The notes beneath the pieces are model-generated. The model saw only the letters and a program-made list of their open reading frames with translations. It did no database searches and had not been told where the DNA came from. A stretch of 64,000 nucleotides of DNA from JAOUEA01 sp035550775. GTDB lineage: Bacteria > Actinomycetota > UBA4738 > HRBIN12. The stretch is from the NCBI GenBank assembly GCA_035550775.1, contig DASZOO010000248.1, positions 1 to 64,000 on the forward strand. Reading direction: 5' to 3'. How positions within the stretch are numbered: the stretch's first letter is position 1; each line of letters opens with the position of its first letter. Positions 50,852 through 59,783 of the stretch are shown piece by piece. Both the position numbers and the translations under genes were made by a program.

Positions 50852-51432
50852 CGGTCCTCCTCGTCGTACAGCGGGGTCTCGGGCCGGGCACCCTCGTCGC
50901 CGGCGGGTCGGGGCCCCGCCTCACCCAGCTCCTGCGCCGCGACCGTGCCCGGCGTGCGCAGTTTCTCTCGCCCGACCTCCACCTGGTCGAGCGTCTTGGC
51001 CAGCGCCCGCGAGGAGACCTGCGTGTCATCGAGGATGCGCCGCAGGGCGATCTCGAACTGCGCGAGCTTCGCGTCGACGTACTCCTCCGCTTCCCGCCGC
51101 ATCGCGCGCGCTTGCTCGTCGGCGTCGGCCAGCACGCGTTCGGCCTCCTCGGCCGCGCGGGCGAGCACCGCTTCCTGTTTCGCCATCTTCAGCTGCTCGG
51201 CTCGCGACTGCTCGACGATGGCGTCGGCGTCGACGCGTGCCTTGGCGAGCAGGTCCTCTCGGTCCTTGACGATCCATCGCGCCTGCTTGATCTCGTCGGG
51301 CAGCGCCTCCTGCATCTCGGCGATCAGGTCGAGCACCTCGTCGCGATTGACCAGCACCGACGACGACAGCGGCATCGCCTTGGCCTCGCGGACCAACTCG
51401 TCGAGGTGCATCAATCGGGCCGTGATGTCCAT
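50848..51432 (-). CDS. sepIVA: SepIVA-like DivIVA-family coiled-coil protein
   Basis: A 194-residue protein with an N-terminal MDITARLMHLDELVREAKA segment, a DEVLDLIAEMQEALPDEIKQ block and a long coiled coil (about 55-140), then VDAKLAQFEIALRRIL. The overall pattern and the order coaD-this-DUF177-rpmF-rnc-mutM match the mycobacterial SepIVA (Rv2927c) region, where the protein is required for division and cell-wall growth. The tail is acidic and variable. ATG overlaps the coaD stop by 1 base. Confidence 0.8.
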   Translation of the reverse strand: MDITARLMHLDELVREAKAMPLSSSVLVNRDEVLDLIAEMQEALPDEIKQARWIVKDREDLLAKARVDADAIVEQSRAEQLKMAKQEAVLARAAEEAERVLADADEQARAMRREAEEYVDAKLAQFEIALRRILDDTQVSSRALAKTLDQVEVGREKLRTPGTVAAQELGEAGPRPAGDEGARPETPLYDEEDR

Positions 51433-51917
51433 CAACGGCCTCCCTCGACCCGGTCGCGCAATCGGGTCCGTACCTCGTCGGGCACCAAGCCCTCCACGTC
51501 GCCCCCGAAACGAGCGACCTCCTTCACGAGCGAGCTCGACAGGAAGGACCACGAGGGGTTGGTGGGCATGAACAGCGTCTCGACGCCTGCGAGCCGATGG
51601 TTCATCTGGGCCATCTGGATCTCGAACTCGTAGTCCGAGACGGCCCTCAGGCCTTTCACGATCACCGCGTCGCGGCGTCCGCGCGCGAACTCGACCAGCA
51701 ACCCGTCGAAGGAGGTGACCTCGACCCCGGACATGTCGGCGCACACCTTCTCGAGCATCGCGATGCGCTCGTCGACGGTGAACATCGGTCGTTTGGCGGG
51801 GTTCTCGAGCACCGCCACCACGACGGTCTCGAACGTCTCGTTCGCACGCTCGATGATGTCGAGGTGACCGTTGGTGACGGGATCGAACGTCCCCGGACAC
51901 AGGGCGGTCAGGCCCAT
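51432..51917 (-). CDS. coaD: Phosphopantetheine adenylyltransferase
   Basis: A 161-residue enzyme making dephospho-CoA, the penultimate CoA step. It has ALCPGTFDPVTNGHLDII (the TxxH nucleotide-binding motif) and NPSWSFLSSSLVKEVA. ATG at 51917 has GGAGG 5 bases upstream. It follows rsmD, as in most bacteria. Confidence 0.96.
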   Translation of the reverse strand: MGLTALCPGTFDPVTNGHLDIIERANETFETVVVAVLENPAKRPMFTVDERIAMLEKVCADMSGVEVTSFDGLLVEFARGRRDAVIVKGLRAVSDYEFEIQMAQMNHRLAGVETLFMPTNPSWSFLSSSLVKEVARFGGDVEGLVPDEVRTRLRDRVEGGR

Positions 51918-51931
51918 CGAACCTCCAGGTT

Positions 51932-52498
51932 TCAGGCGGATCCTTCCGGCCGGAACAGGATCACGATGCTGTCGCCATAGCGCAGCTGCTTCGCGATGGC
52001 CCAGTGTAGCGGAATGACAGGCGTGGAACTCTTGTGACCTCGGGTCAGGGCCACCGTCCACAGGTCGTCGCGGAGCCAGCCGTCGCCCAAGCCCTGCAAC
52101 ACCTCATCGAGGCCGGGCGCCCCGAGCTCGTACGGCGGATCGCAGATCACCAGGTCGAACGGGGCGCCCGGCCGGTCGTCCCGGCTGACGAATCGGGCGA
52201 CGCGCGACGGGTGCACCTCCCCACGGTCCGTGACCTTCGCGATCGCGAGGTTGCGCTTGATCGCCGTCACCGCAGCGGGGGCTCGATCGACGAACGTGGC
52301 GCTCACGGCCCCGCGCGAGAGGGCCTCGATACCCGCGGCTCCCGTGCCGGCGAACAGGTCCAGGACGTGCGCTCCCTCGAGGGCGCCGGGCCCGAGGCTC
52401 GAGAACAGCCCCTCGCGCGCCCGGTCGGACATCGGGCGGACGGAGGGGGGGACCGGCGCGAGACGAACGCCCTTGGCGGAGCCGGCGATGATGCGCAC
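51932..52498 (-). CDS. rsmD: 16S rRNA (guanine-966-N2)-methyltransferase RsmD
   Basis: A 188-residue SAM methyltransferase with MRIIAGSAKGVRL, VLDLFAGTGAAGIEALSRGA and the catalytic DPPY. GTG at 52498 has TACGCT 6 bases upstream. Transcribed with coaD. Confidence 0.95.
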   Translation of the reverse strand: MRIIAGSAKGVRLAPVPPSVRPMSDRAREGLFSSLGPGALEGAHVLDLFAGTGAAGIEALSRGAVSATFVDRAPAAVTAIKRNLAIAKVTDRGEVHPSRVARFVSRDDRPGAPFDLVICDPPYELGAPGLDEVLQGLGDGWLRDDLWTVALTRGHKSSTPVIPLHWAIAKQLRYGDSIVILFRPEGSA

Positions 52499-52510
52499 GG
52501 AGCCAGCGTA
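52499..52510 (-). promoter_or_regulatory. -10 element TACGCT, leaderless rsmD start
   Basis: TACGCT at 52505-52510 (minus strand), 6 bases before GTG at 52498. Confidence 0.45.
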
Positions 52511-52537
52511 GCGAGGAGGTCCACGCCCGCAGCCCGC

Positions 52538-54769
52538 TCAGGAGCGGAACAACCAGTCGATCGAGCGTTCGAAACGGTGGCGGAGCTCGCCGAGCAGCGC
52601 CGGATGACGCTCGAGCGAGGGGTCGTCGTCGATCAACGCGAACGCGCGCTCCCGGGCCCGGGCCACGAGCGGCATGTCCTCGGCGAGCCGGGCGAGTCGC
52701 AGGTCGGGCATGCCCGACTGCTTCGTGTCGAACAGCGTGCCCTCCCCGCGCAGCCGCAGGTCCTCGTCGGCGAGCTCGAACCCGTCGGTCGTGCGCACCA
52801 TCGCATCGACGCGTGCACGGGCCTCGAGGTTGTCCTCGTCGGACTCGTCGAACAGCACGCAGGTGCCCGGGTGCTCGCCGCGGCCGATGCGCCCTCGGAG
52901 CTGATGCAGCTGCGCCAGTCCGAACCGCTCCGCGTTCTCGACCAGCATGACGGTCGCGTTCGGCACGTCGACGCCCACCTCGATCACGGTCGTCGAGATC
53001 AGCAGGTCGGCCTCACCTGCTCGGAAGCGCTCCATGATCGCCTCCTTGTCCTTGGGACGCATGCGGCCGTGCAGCAGCTCGATATGGAGCTCGGGGAAGA
53101 CCTCGGTCGCCAGCCGCTCGGCCTCGGCTTCGGCCGCCTTGACCTGCGTCCGGTTCCCTTCGTCGATCGCCGCGCAGACGACGAAGGCCTGCCGGCCGGC
53201 TCCGACCTCGTCGCGCACCAGCTCGTAGGCCGCCTTCCGCTGGGCGGCGGAGCGAGCGGCTCGCGTCGTGATCGGTTGCCGCCCCTTCGGCATCTCGTCG
53301 AGCACGACGACGTCGAGGTCGCCGTAGTAGGTGAGCGCGAGCGTCCTGGGGATCGGCGTCGCCGTCATGATCAGGACGTCGACTTCACCGCCCTTGCGCT
53401 GCAGAGCGGTCCGTTGGTGCAGTCCGAATCGGTGCTGTTCGTCGACCACCGCCAGGCTCAGGTCGGAGAACGTCACGGACTCCTGCACGAGCGCGTGCGT
53501 GCCCACGATCAGGTCCAGGCTGCCGTCGGCAACGGCGTCGACGATGCGCTGGCGGTCCTTGCCCGTCACCGCGCCGGTGAGCAGCGCGTAGGTGAGGGTC
53601 GGCTCGGCCGGAGACGCGTCATCGTCGTCGATCGAGTCGAGCAAGGACACCTGGGCGTCGGGCGCCCGCGGGCGCGATGCCGCGTATCGGAGGAAGGGCA
53701 CGGCGCCCATGCTCTCGAGCATCACCTGCACGGATCGGAAGTGCTGGGCCGCGAGCACCTCGGTCGGCGCCATGATCGCCGCCTGGTGCCCCGATCCGAT
53801 CGCGATCAAGGAGGCGTGCAGCGCCACGAGCGTCTTCCCCGAGCCGACGTCACCCTGCAGCAGGACGTTCATCGGCCTGGGCCTGCCCATCGCCTCACCG
53901 ATCACGCGCATCGCCCGCCGCTGTGCGTCGGTCGGCTCGAACGGGATCGACGCCAGCAGCCGGTCGGTGAGCGGACCGTCGGGGTCGTGGGCGACCCCGG
54001 AGCTGTCGGCTTCCACCCGGTGTTTGCGGAAGGCCACGCCGAGCTCCAGGGTGAACAGCTCGTCGAACTTGAGGCGCTCACGAGCCGCCCCCAGCGCCGC
54101 CTCGTCGGCCGGGAAGTGGATGTCGCGCAGGGCCCGATCGTAGGAGCCGAGCCCTTCGGCGCGCACGATCTCCTCGGGCATCGGGTCGTCGATCGGAGCG
54201 AGCCGGTCGAGCGCGCGATGCTCCAGCTCGCGGATCGTGCGTGTCGAGATGCCCTCGGTGGCCGGGTGCACCGGGGTGATGCGGCCCGTGTGCACGAGAT
54301 CGGCCTCGTCGCCGCCGAGGACCTCGACCTCCTGCTGGGAGAGCTGCAAGCGGCCCTTGTACGAGGTGGCCGAGCCGGAGACCGCGACCTCGACACCCTC
54401 CCGATAGATGCTCGCGGCCCACGGCTGGTTGAAGAACGTGAGATCGAGATAGCCGGTGCCGTCGCCGACCGTGACCGTCACCATCGTCTGGCGCCGGCGG
54501 GTCTGCCGCTTGTGCACCTTGCGCACCAGCCCGATCACGGTGACGTACGAGCCGATCTTGACGTCGCGGATCGCCGCGACCCGTGACCGGTCGATGTACC
54601 GCCGCGGGTAGTGGTGCACGAGGTCTGCCACCGTCTCGATACCGAACGAGCTCTCCGCCAGCACCTCGTGGGCCGGTGCCCCCTTGGTCCGGAACCCCGT
54701 CCGGCGCGTCGCGAGCTTCGGATCGATGTCGAGGACCGGCGATGCAAGCGTGAGGCGCGCGCCGCTCAT
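52538..54769 (-). CDS. recG: ATP-dependent DNA helicase RecG
   Basis: A 743-residue fork-regression helicase. An OB-fold wedge domain is N-terminal, then the helicase core: GDVGSGKTLVAL (Walker A), DEQHRFG (DExH), TATPIPRTLALTYYGD, and QLRGRIGRGEHPG. ATG at 54769. It converges on rsmD, 39 bases away, on the same strand. Confidence 0.97.
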   Translation of the reverse strand: MSGARLTLASPVLDIDPKLATRRTGFRTKGAPAHEVLAESSFGIETVADLVHHYPRRYIDRSRVAAIRDVKIGSYVTVIGLVRKVHKRQTRRRQTMVTVTVGDGTGYLDLTFFNQPWAASIYREGVEVAVSGSATSYKGRLQLSQQEVEVLGGDEADLVHTGRITPVHPATEGISTRTIRELEHRALDRLAPIDDPMPEEIVRAEGLGSYDRALRDIHFPADEAALGAARERLKFDELFTLELGVAFRKHRVEADSSGVAHDPDGPLTDRLLASIPFEPTDAQRRAMRVIGEAMGRPRPMNVLLQGDVGSGKTLVALHASLIAIGSGHQAAIMAPTEVLAAQHFRSVQVMLESMGAVPFLRYAASRPRAPDAQVSLLDSIDDDDASPAEPTLTYALLTGAVTGKDRQRIVDAVADGSLDLIVGTHALVQESVTFSDLSLAVVDEQHRFGLHQRTALQRKGGEVDVLIMTATPIPRTLALTYYGDLDVVVLDEMPKGRQPITTRAARSAAQRKAAYELVRDEVGAGRQAFVVCAAIDEGNRTQVKAAEAEAERLATEVFPELHIELLHGRMRPKDKEAIMERFRAGEADLLISTTVIEVGVDVPNATVMLVENAERFGLAQLHQLRGRIGRGEHPGTCVLFDESDEDNLEARARVDAMVRTTDGFELADEDLRLRGEGTLFDTKQSGMPDLRLARLAEDMPLVARARERAFALIDDDPSLERHPALLGELRHRFERSIDWLFRS

Positions 54770-54816
54770 CGTCGGGTTCTACCACGGGGTCCCGACGGAT
54801 CATCGCTCCGCCCCTC

Positions 54817-54829
54817 TAGCATGGCCGCG
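54817..54829 (+). promoter_or_regulatory. -10 element TAGCAT, leaderless start of the TlpA-like lipoprotein
   Basis: TAGCAT at 54817-54822 with a 7-base gap to GTG at 54830. The ATG at 54821 lies inside the hexamer and is therefore unlikely to be the start. Confidence 0.5.
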
Positions 54830-55375
54830 GTGCAACCCCGGGTTCCCCGCCTCGCAGCCGCCGCGGCGCTGATCGCTTCGTGCTCCCTCGTCGCGTGCGC
54901 CGGACCGGACCCGGAGCCCGCTCCGACGTCCTCACCGGCGCTCCTGGCAGTCGAGGGGGTCGAAGGGCTCCCGGTCACGGTCGCGGCGCTGCCCAACGCC
55001 GGCGCCGAGGAGTTCCACACCGTGCTCGACGACCTGCGAGGCACACCGGTGGTCGTGAACCTGTGGGCCTCGTGGTGCGAACCCTGCGAACGTGAGATGC
55101 CCATGCTCTCGGTCGCCGCCCGTGACCACGCCGACGTGCAGTTCCTCGGCGTGGACACGCTCGACTCTCGCGCGGGAGCCGAGGCGTTCATCGCCGAGTA
55201 CTCCGTGCCCTTCCCCTCGCTGTTCGACCCGGACGGCGCGATCCGGACCGACCTCGGCAGCCTCGGGCTGCCGGTCACCGTCTTCTTCGACGCCGACGGC
55301 AACCAGGTCGCGAAGGTCGACGGCGAGCTCAGCCAGAGCGCGCTCGACGAGCACCTCGCCGAGATCACGGGCTGA
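54830..55375 (+). CDS. TlpA/ResA-like thioredoxin-fold lipoprotein
   Basis: A 181-residue exported protein. A signal peptide ends in the lipobox LVAC (Cys23), so it should be lipid-anchored outside. The thioredoxin fold has the redox motif WCEPC (Cys83, Cys86) and the cis-Pro block LPVTVFF. Family members reduce cytochrome c or other exported thiols. GTG at 54830 was chosen by the -10 element. It is divergent from recG. Confidence 0.88.
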   Translation: MQPRVPRLAAAAALIASCSLVACAGPDPEPAPTSSPALLAVEGVEGLPVTVAALPNAGAEEFHTVLDDLRGTPVVVNLWASWCEPCEREMPMLSVAARDHADVQFLGVDTLDSRAGAEAFIAEYSVPFPSLFDPDGAIRTDLGSLGLPVTVFFDADGNQVAKVDGELSQSALDEHLAEITG

Positions 55376-55389
55376 ACGAGGACGTCTGG

Positions 55390-55404
55390 TAGCCTCGTCG
55401 GGCT
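55390..55404 (+). promoter_or_regulatory. -10 element TAGCCT for rpmB, near-leaderless
   Basis: TAGCCT at 55390-55395, 9 bases before ATG at 55405, no ribosome-binding site between. Confidence 0.45.
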
Positions 55405-55605
55405 ATGGCAGCCGTGTGCGACATCTGTGGCAAGAAGCCGTTCTTCGGCAAGGCCGTGACCTTCTCGCACAAGCGGAACAACCGCCGCTGGAACCCGAAC
55501 GTCCAGCGTGTACGGGCCCTGGTCGACGGCACACCCCGCCGGGTCAACGCATGCACGTCGTGCATCAAGGGCGGCAAGGTCACTCGCATCCCGCGCTCCG
55601 CATAG
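55405..55605 (+). CDS. rpmB: 50S ribosomal protein L28, zinc-binding form
   Basis: A 66-residue L28 with CDICGKKP and CTSC pairs, the zinc-containing (C+) type. SHKRNNRRWNPNVQRV is the rRNA-binding core. ATG at 55405. It is separated from recG by the TlpA-like gene; in many bacteria rpmB and recG are neighbours. Confidence 0.95.
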   Translation: MAAVCDICGKKPFFGKAVTFSHKRNNRRWNPNVQRVRALVDGTPRRVNACTSCIKGGKVTRIPRSA

Positions 55606-55781
55606 CCCTGCTCGACGCCGGGCTCGTCGCGGCCCGTTGTCCGTTCCGTACAGATGGCCGGGATCGGGCCGCCCTGCGTACCGGCGGGGCCCCTCAGCGC
55701 CGTTCGATAGACTGGCTGTGCTCGCCGGCGCTACCGATGCGCGACGTGAGCGCACCATCCGACCTCGCGAGGAGGCCCACC
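55606..55781 (+). promoter_or_regulatory. Intergenic region upstream of pckA
   Basis: A 176-base gap. TAGACT at 55708-55713 is a possible -10, giving a leader of about 62 bases to pckA, and GAGGAGG at about 55769-55775 is its ribosome-binding site. No terminator hairpin for rpmB was identified. Confidence 0.4.
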
Positions 55782-57281
55782 GTGGCACAGGTTCTCGTCA
55801 ACCCGGCGCCTGAGGAGATCAGGAGTTACGCCGAGGAGATGCCCGAGACGCGCATCACCGAGTACGGCAACACGAACACCCAGACGAAGGTGCTCTCGCG
55901 CAGCGCCGCCAGCACCTACGTCGTGGAGCGCGAGTCTAGCGGCAAGAGCATGACGCGCGAGGACTACGACGCGATCGCGGCGAGCCAGGACGCCTACATC
56001 GCCGTGAACGACATGATCCAGATCGACGGCTACATCGGGAACGATCCCGAGATGCGCACCGCCGCGCGCCTGCTGATGGAGAAGCGGTACGCGAACATCG
56101 CCGGCATGCAGCAGAAGCTCTACTTCGAGCGGAACGACGGCGCGGACCCGGAGGTCACGGTGATCTATACGCCGGGCCTGCAAGCTCCCGGCTATCCGGA
56201 CGACCGTGTGATCGCGGTCGATCTCGACGACTACGTGACGCGCGTCCTGAACTCGGACTACTTCGGGGAGTCCAAGAAGGGTGGCCTGCGCATGTGGAAC
56301 GACATCGTCTACAACAAGGGCGGTCTCGCGCTCCACGCCGGTCTGAAGGTGATCCCGACCCGGCACGGCGACAAGGTGTTCATGATCATCGGCCTGTCGG
56401 GCACGGGCAAGACGACGACGACGTTCACGACACAGAACGGATCGCTGCCGATCCAGGACGACTTCGTCGGCCTCATGCCCGGTGGTCATGCCTACGGCAC
56501 GGAGAACGGCTGCTTCGCGAAGACGTTCGGCCTCGACCCCGACTTCGAGCCCTCGATCCATGGTGCGGTCACGAAGTCCTCGGCCTACCTCGAGAACGTC
56601 TACATGGACGACGCGGGCACGATCGACTTCTTCAACGAGCACTACACGAAGAACGGTCGCTCGGTCTTCGCGATGAGCGACCTGATGGCCTACGGCGACG
56701 CTCGAGACGTCGGTCCGGTCGACAACCTGCTGATCCTGAACCGCAACGAGAACATCATCCCGGCGGTCGTCAAGCTCGATCAGGTGCGCGCGGCAGCGTT
56801 CTTCATGCTCGGTGAGACCACCGGCACCTCGGCAGGCGGCGCCGCCGAGGAGGGCAAGTTCTTGCGGGTGCCCGGCACGAACCCGTTCTTCCCGCTCCCC
56901 CACGGCCTGCAGGGCAACCGCTTGCTCGAGCTCCTCGCCACGCACCCGATTGAGACGTACCTGCTGAACACCGGTCGTGTCGGCGGCAACGACGCCGACG
57001 ACCGCTCGAAGAAGCTCCGCATCCCTGACACCTCCGCCTGCGTGAAAGGCATCGCCGAGCAGACGATCTCGTTCGAGGAAGACCCGGACTTCGGCTACGA
57101 AGTCGCGTCGTCGGTTCCCGGCCTCGACGACGACGAGAAGCTCCAGCCGAGGAGGCTCTACGAGCGGCAAGGACGTGGCGAGGAGTACCAGCGCACCGTG
57201 GAGACCCTCAAGACCGACCGGGTGGCGCACCTGCAGCAGTTCACGCAGCTCAGCGAGGAGATCATCAAGGCCGTCGGCTGA
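55782..57281 (+). CDS. pckA: ATP-dependent phosphoenolpyruvate carboxykinase (divergent)
   Basis: A 499-residue PEPCK of the ATP-using family. The kinase-1a loop is GLSGTGKTTTTFT (Lys210). The following metal loop reads PIQDDFVGLMPGG in place of the common IGDDEHGW-type sequence, and GETTGTSAGGAAEEGK matches the family block ahead of the adenine site. It interconverts oxaloacetate and PEP, for gluconeogenesis or anaplerosis. Most studied actinobacteria use the GTP enzyme instead. GTG start at 55782. Confidence 0.88.
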   Translation: MAQVLVNPAPEEIRSYAEEMPETRITEYGNTNTQTKVLSRSAASTYVVERESSGKSMTREDYDAIAASQDAYIAVNDMIQIDGYIGNDPEMRTAARLLMEKRYANIAGMQQKLYFERNDGADPEVTVIYTPGLQAPGYPDDRVIAVDLDDYVTRVLNSDYFGESKKGGLRMWNDIVYNKGGLALHAGLKVIPTRHGDKVFMIIGLSGTGKTTTTFTTQNGSLPIQDDFVGLMPGGHAYGTENGCFAKTFGLDPDFEPSIHGAVTKSSAYLENVYMDDAGTIDFFNEHYTKNGRSVFAMSDLMAYGDARDVGPVDNLLILNRNENIIPAVVKLDQVRAAAFFMLGETTGTSAGGAAEEGKFLRVPGTNPFFPLPHGLQGNRLLELLATHPIETYLLNTGRVGGNDADDRSKKLRIPDTSACVKGIAEQTISFEEDPDFGYEVASSVPGLDDDEKLQPRRLYERQGRGEEYQRTVETLKTDRVAHLQQFTQLSEEIIKAVG

Positions 57282-57311
57282 TCGTCGGCCCCGCGGCGGC
57301 CGCGAGCGACG

Positions 57312-59462
57312 ATGGGCAGCCACGACCACCGGCCGATGACCGAGTCGCCGGCGGACGACCGGCTGGGTCGAGACCGGCACGTCGAGGTCGAGGCCGATCC
57401 GCATGCCGGGCATGGGGCCGATCCGCACGCCGGGCATGGCTCGGACCGAGCCGCGCACCGAGGCCACGGTCGGCACGCGGGTCACAGCGTGGCGATGTTC
57501 CGGGGCCGCTTCTGGCTGAGCCTGCTGCTGAGCGTTCCGGTCTTGGTCTGGTCGGAGATGCTCCAGGACCTGCTCGGGTTCACGGCGCCGAGCGTGCCCG
57601 GCGATCGGTGGTTCCCGCTGGTGTTCGGCACGGCTGTATTCGTCTACGGGGGCGCTCCTTTCCTGGCGGGCGGCTGGAGCGAGCTGCGCGACCGAACGCC
57701 GGGCATGATGCTCCTGATCTCGCTCGCGATCACGGTGGCGTTCGCTTCGAGCCTCGCGAGCGAGGCCGACGTGCTCGACCTGGACTTCTGGTGGGAGCTC
57801 GTGCTCCTGATCGACGTGATGCTGCTCGGGCACTGGCAGGAGATGAGGGCCATCGGACAGGCGTCGAGCGCCCTCGACGCGCTCGCCGCGCTCCTGCCCG
57901 ACATGGCCGAACGCGTCGAGGGCGCGGGCACCCGAGAGGTGGCCATCACCGACCTGCGCCCCGGTGATCTCGTGCTCGTCCGTCCGGGCGGGCGTGTGCC
58001 CGCCGACGGCACGGTCGACAGCGGCGAGGCCGAGTTCGACGAGTCGATGATCACCGGCGAGTCGCTGCCGGTGGCGCGGACGATCGGCGGCCAGGTGGTC
58101 GCCGGCACCGTCGCGACCGACTCCTCGGTCCGCATCCGGGTCGAGGCGGTCGGCGACGACACGGCGCTCGCCGGCATCCGGCGGCTCGTCGCCGACGCGC
58201 AGGCTTCCCGGTCGAGGGCGCAAGCGCTGGCCGACCGAGCCGCGGCCGTGCTGTTCTTCGTCGCGCTCGGAGCGGGCATCGTCACGTTGGTGGCATGGCT
58301 CGCCGTCGGCGACGCCGACCAGGCGCTCGAGAGCACCGTCACGGTGCTCGTGATCGCCTGTCCCCATGCGCTCGGACTCGCGATCCCTCTCGTGATCGCC
58401 TTGTCGACCGCCATGTCGGCCCGCAACGGCATCCTCGTGAAGGACCGGCTCGCCCTCGAGCGGATGCGCACCGTGGACGCCGTGCTGTTCGACAAGACGG
58501 GCACCCTGACCGAGGGCCGGCCGGCCGTACACGACGTCGCGTCGGTGCACGGCGACGACGACGCGGTGCTCCTGCTGGCCGCCGGCGTCGAGGCCGAGAG
58601 CGAGCATCCGCTCGGCCGCGCGATCGTGGCGGCCGGGCGCGATCGGGGTGGCGTTCCAGACGCGTCGAGCTTCCGAACGATCGCCGGTCGCGGGGTGGAG
58701 GCCGAGATCGGCGGGCGGCCCGTCGCGGTCGGCGGCCCCGCGATGCTCGCCGAGCGCGGACTCTCGATGCCGCCGTCGATCCACGACCTGGTCGAGTCCT
58801 GGCGCGGACGCGGCGCCACGGTCCTGTCGGTCATCGACGGCGACGAGACGGCGGGGGCGATCGCGCTCGAGGACGCCGTGCGGCCCGAGTCACGAGCCGC
58901 GATCGACGCGCTGCACGCCGAGGACGTGCGGGTCGTCATGATCACCGGCGACGCACGCCAGGTCGCTCAGGCGGTCGGCGACGAGCTCGGGGTCGACGAG
59001 ATCATGGCCGAGGTGCTGCCGGAACAGAAGGACTCGAGGGTCGCCGAGCTGCAGGCTCGCGGGCTGCGGGTCGCGATGGTCGGCGACGGCGTGAACGACG
59101 CACCGGCGTTGGCTCGGGCCGACGTCGGCATCGCGATCGGCGCGGGCACCGACGTCGCGATCGAGTCCGCGGGCGTCGTGCTCGCGAGCGACGACCCTCG
59201 CGGCGTGCTCTCGGTCTGCCGGCTCTCCCGGGCGAGCTATCGGAAGATGGTGCAGAACCTGGCCTGGGCGACGGGGTACAACGTGCTGGCGATCCCGCTG
59301 GCCGCGGGAGCGCTCGCGTGGGCCGGGCTCGTGCTTCCCCCCGCGGTCGCGGCCGCGCTCATGAGCATGTCGACGATCGTGGTGGCCGCCAACGCGCAAC
59401 TGCTCCGCCGGGTGGATCTGCGGCCGGACGTGGTCGCCCCGGCGCCTGTCGCAGGGACGTGA
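57312..59462 (+). CDS. CPH-type heavy-metal P1B-ATPase (CopB-like) with a His-rich N-terminus
   Basis: A 716-residue metal pump. About the first 60 residues are His/Asp-rich (repeated ADPHAGHG) with no CxxC metal-binding domain. Six to eight membrane helices follow, with the ion-site motif CPH (Cys350-Pro351-His352), the phosphorylation site DKTGTLT (Asp394), the HP locus in SEHPLGRAI and GDGVNDAPAL. CPH motifs mark the CopB/P1B-3 group, usually copper or silver exporters. ATG at 57312, 30 bases after pckA. Confidence 0.93.
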   Translation: MGSHDHRPMTESPADDRLGRDRHVEVEADPHAGHGADPHAGHGSDRAAHRGHGRHAGHSVAMFRGRFWLSLLLSVPVLVWSEMLQDLLGFTAPSVPGDRWFPLVFGTAVFVYGGAPFLAGGWSELRDRTPGMMLLISLAITVAFASSLASEADVLDLDFWWELVLLIDVMLLGHWQEMRAIGQASSALDALAALLPDMAERVEGAGTREVAITDLRPGDLVLVRPGGRVPADGTVDSGEAEFDESMITGESLPVARTIGGQVVAGTVATDSSVRIRVEAVGDDTALAGIRRLVADAQASRSRAQALADRAAAVLFFVALGAGIVTLVAWLAVGDADQALESTVTVLVIACPHALGLAIPLVIALSTAMSARNGILVKDRLALERMRTVDAVLFDKTGTLTEGRPAVHDVASVHGDDDAVLLLAAGVEAESEHPLGRAIVAAGRDRGGVPDASSFRTIAGRGVEAEIGGRPVAVGGPAMLAERGLSMPPSIHDLVESWRGRGATVLSVIDGDETAGAIALEDAVRPESRAAIDALHAEDVRVVMITGDARQVAQAVGDELGVDEIMAEVLPEQKDSRVAELQARGLRVAMVGDGVNDAPALARADVGIAIGAGTDVAIESAGVVLASDDPRGVLSVCRLSRASYRKMVQNLAWATGYNVLAIPLAAGALAWAGLVLPPAVAAALMSMSTIVVAANAQLLRRVDLRPDVVAPAPVAGT
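57393..57440 (+). repeat. 24-base tandem duplication encoding ADPHAGHG
   Basis: Two in-frame copies (57393-57416 and 57417-57440) differ at two positions. Each adds two His residues to the metal-binding tail of the P-type ATPase. Confidence 0.9.
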
Positions 59463-59465
59463 GGC

Positions 59466-59783
59466 TCAGCGTCGCCCGGCGCGACGCCCCAGGAAGTACG
59501 CCGTCACGAACTGCAACGCCCCGAGCGCGAGGAACACGAGGTAGAGCCACCGATACTCAGCCGCGTCGTCGGTGAACGCCCGGCCCCTGGTGTCGGTGAG
59601 CGCGTACAGCGTGAATGCCGTGGCGAGGACGAACCACATGCCCGCGCGGCCGGTCACGAACAGGGCGTACAGCACCATGTCGGACGCCCGCGTGCTCTCG
59701 TAGGGGGTCCGCACCCAATGGACGACCGAACGCAGCCCCAGCGCCGCGAACCCCGCCGCGGCGACGACCTCGAGGGCGTTCAC
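59466..59783 (-). CDS. Small membrane protein of unknown function
   Basis: A 105-residue protein with two to three hydrophobic segments (AAAGFAALGL, MVLYALFVTGRAGMWFVL, LYLVFLALGALQFVTA) and a basic end. No recognisable domain. The start is GTG at 59783, overlapping the phosphoribosyltransferase stop as GTGA. The longer frame upstream has no membrane character. It converges on the metal ATPase with a 3-base gap. Confidence 0.75.
   Translation of the reverse strand: MNALEVVAAAGFAALGLRSVVHWVRTPYESTRASDMVLYALFVTGRAGMWFVLATAFTLYALTDTRGRAFTDDAAEYRWLYLVFLALGALQFVTAYFLGRRAGRR

Noticed and set aside
54770..54781. Leaderless promoter for recG (TAGAAC)
   Set aside because: The hexamer lacks the final T seen in all the other examples.
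55731..58784. A 1017-codon minus-strand open frame
   Set aside because: Antisense shadow of pckA and the metal ATPase, both of which have strong motifs on the plus strand.
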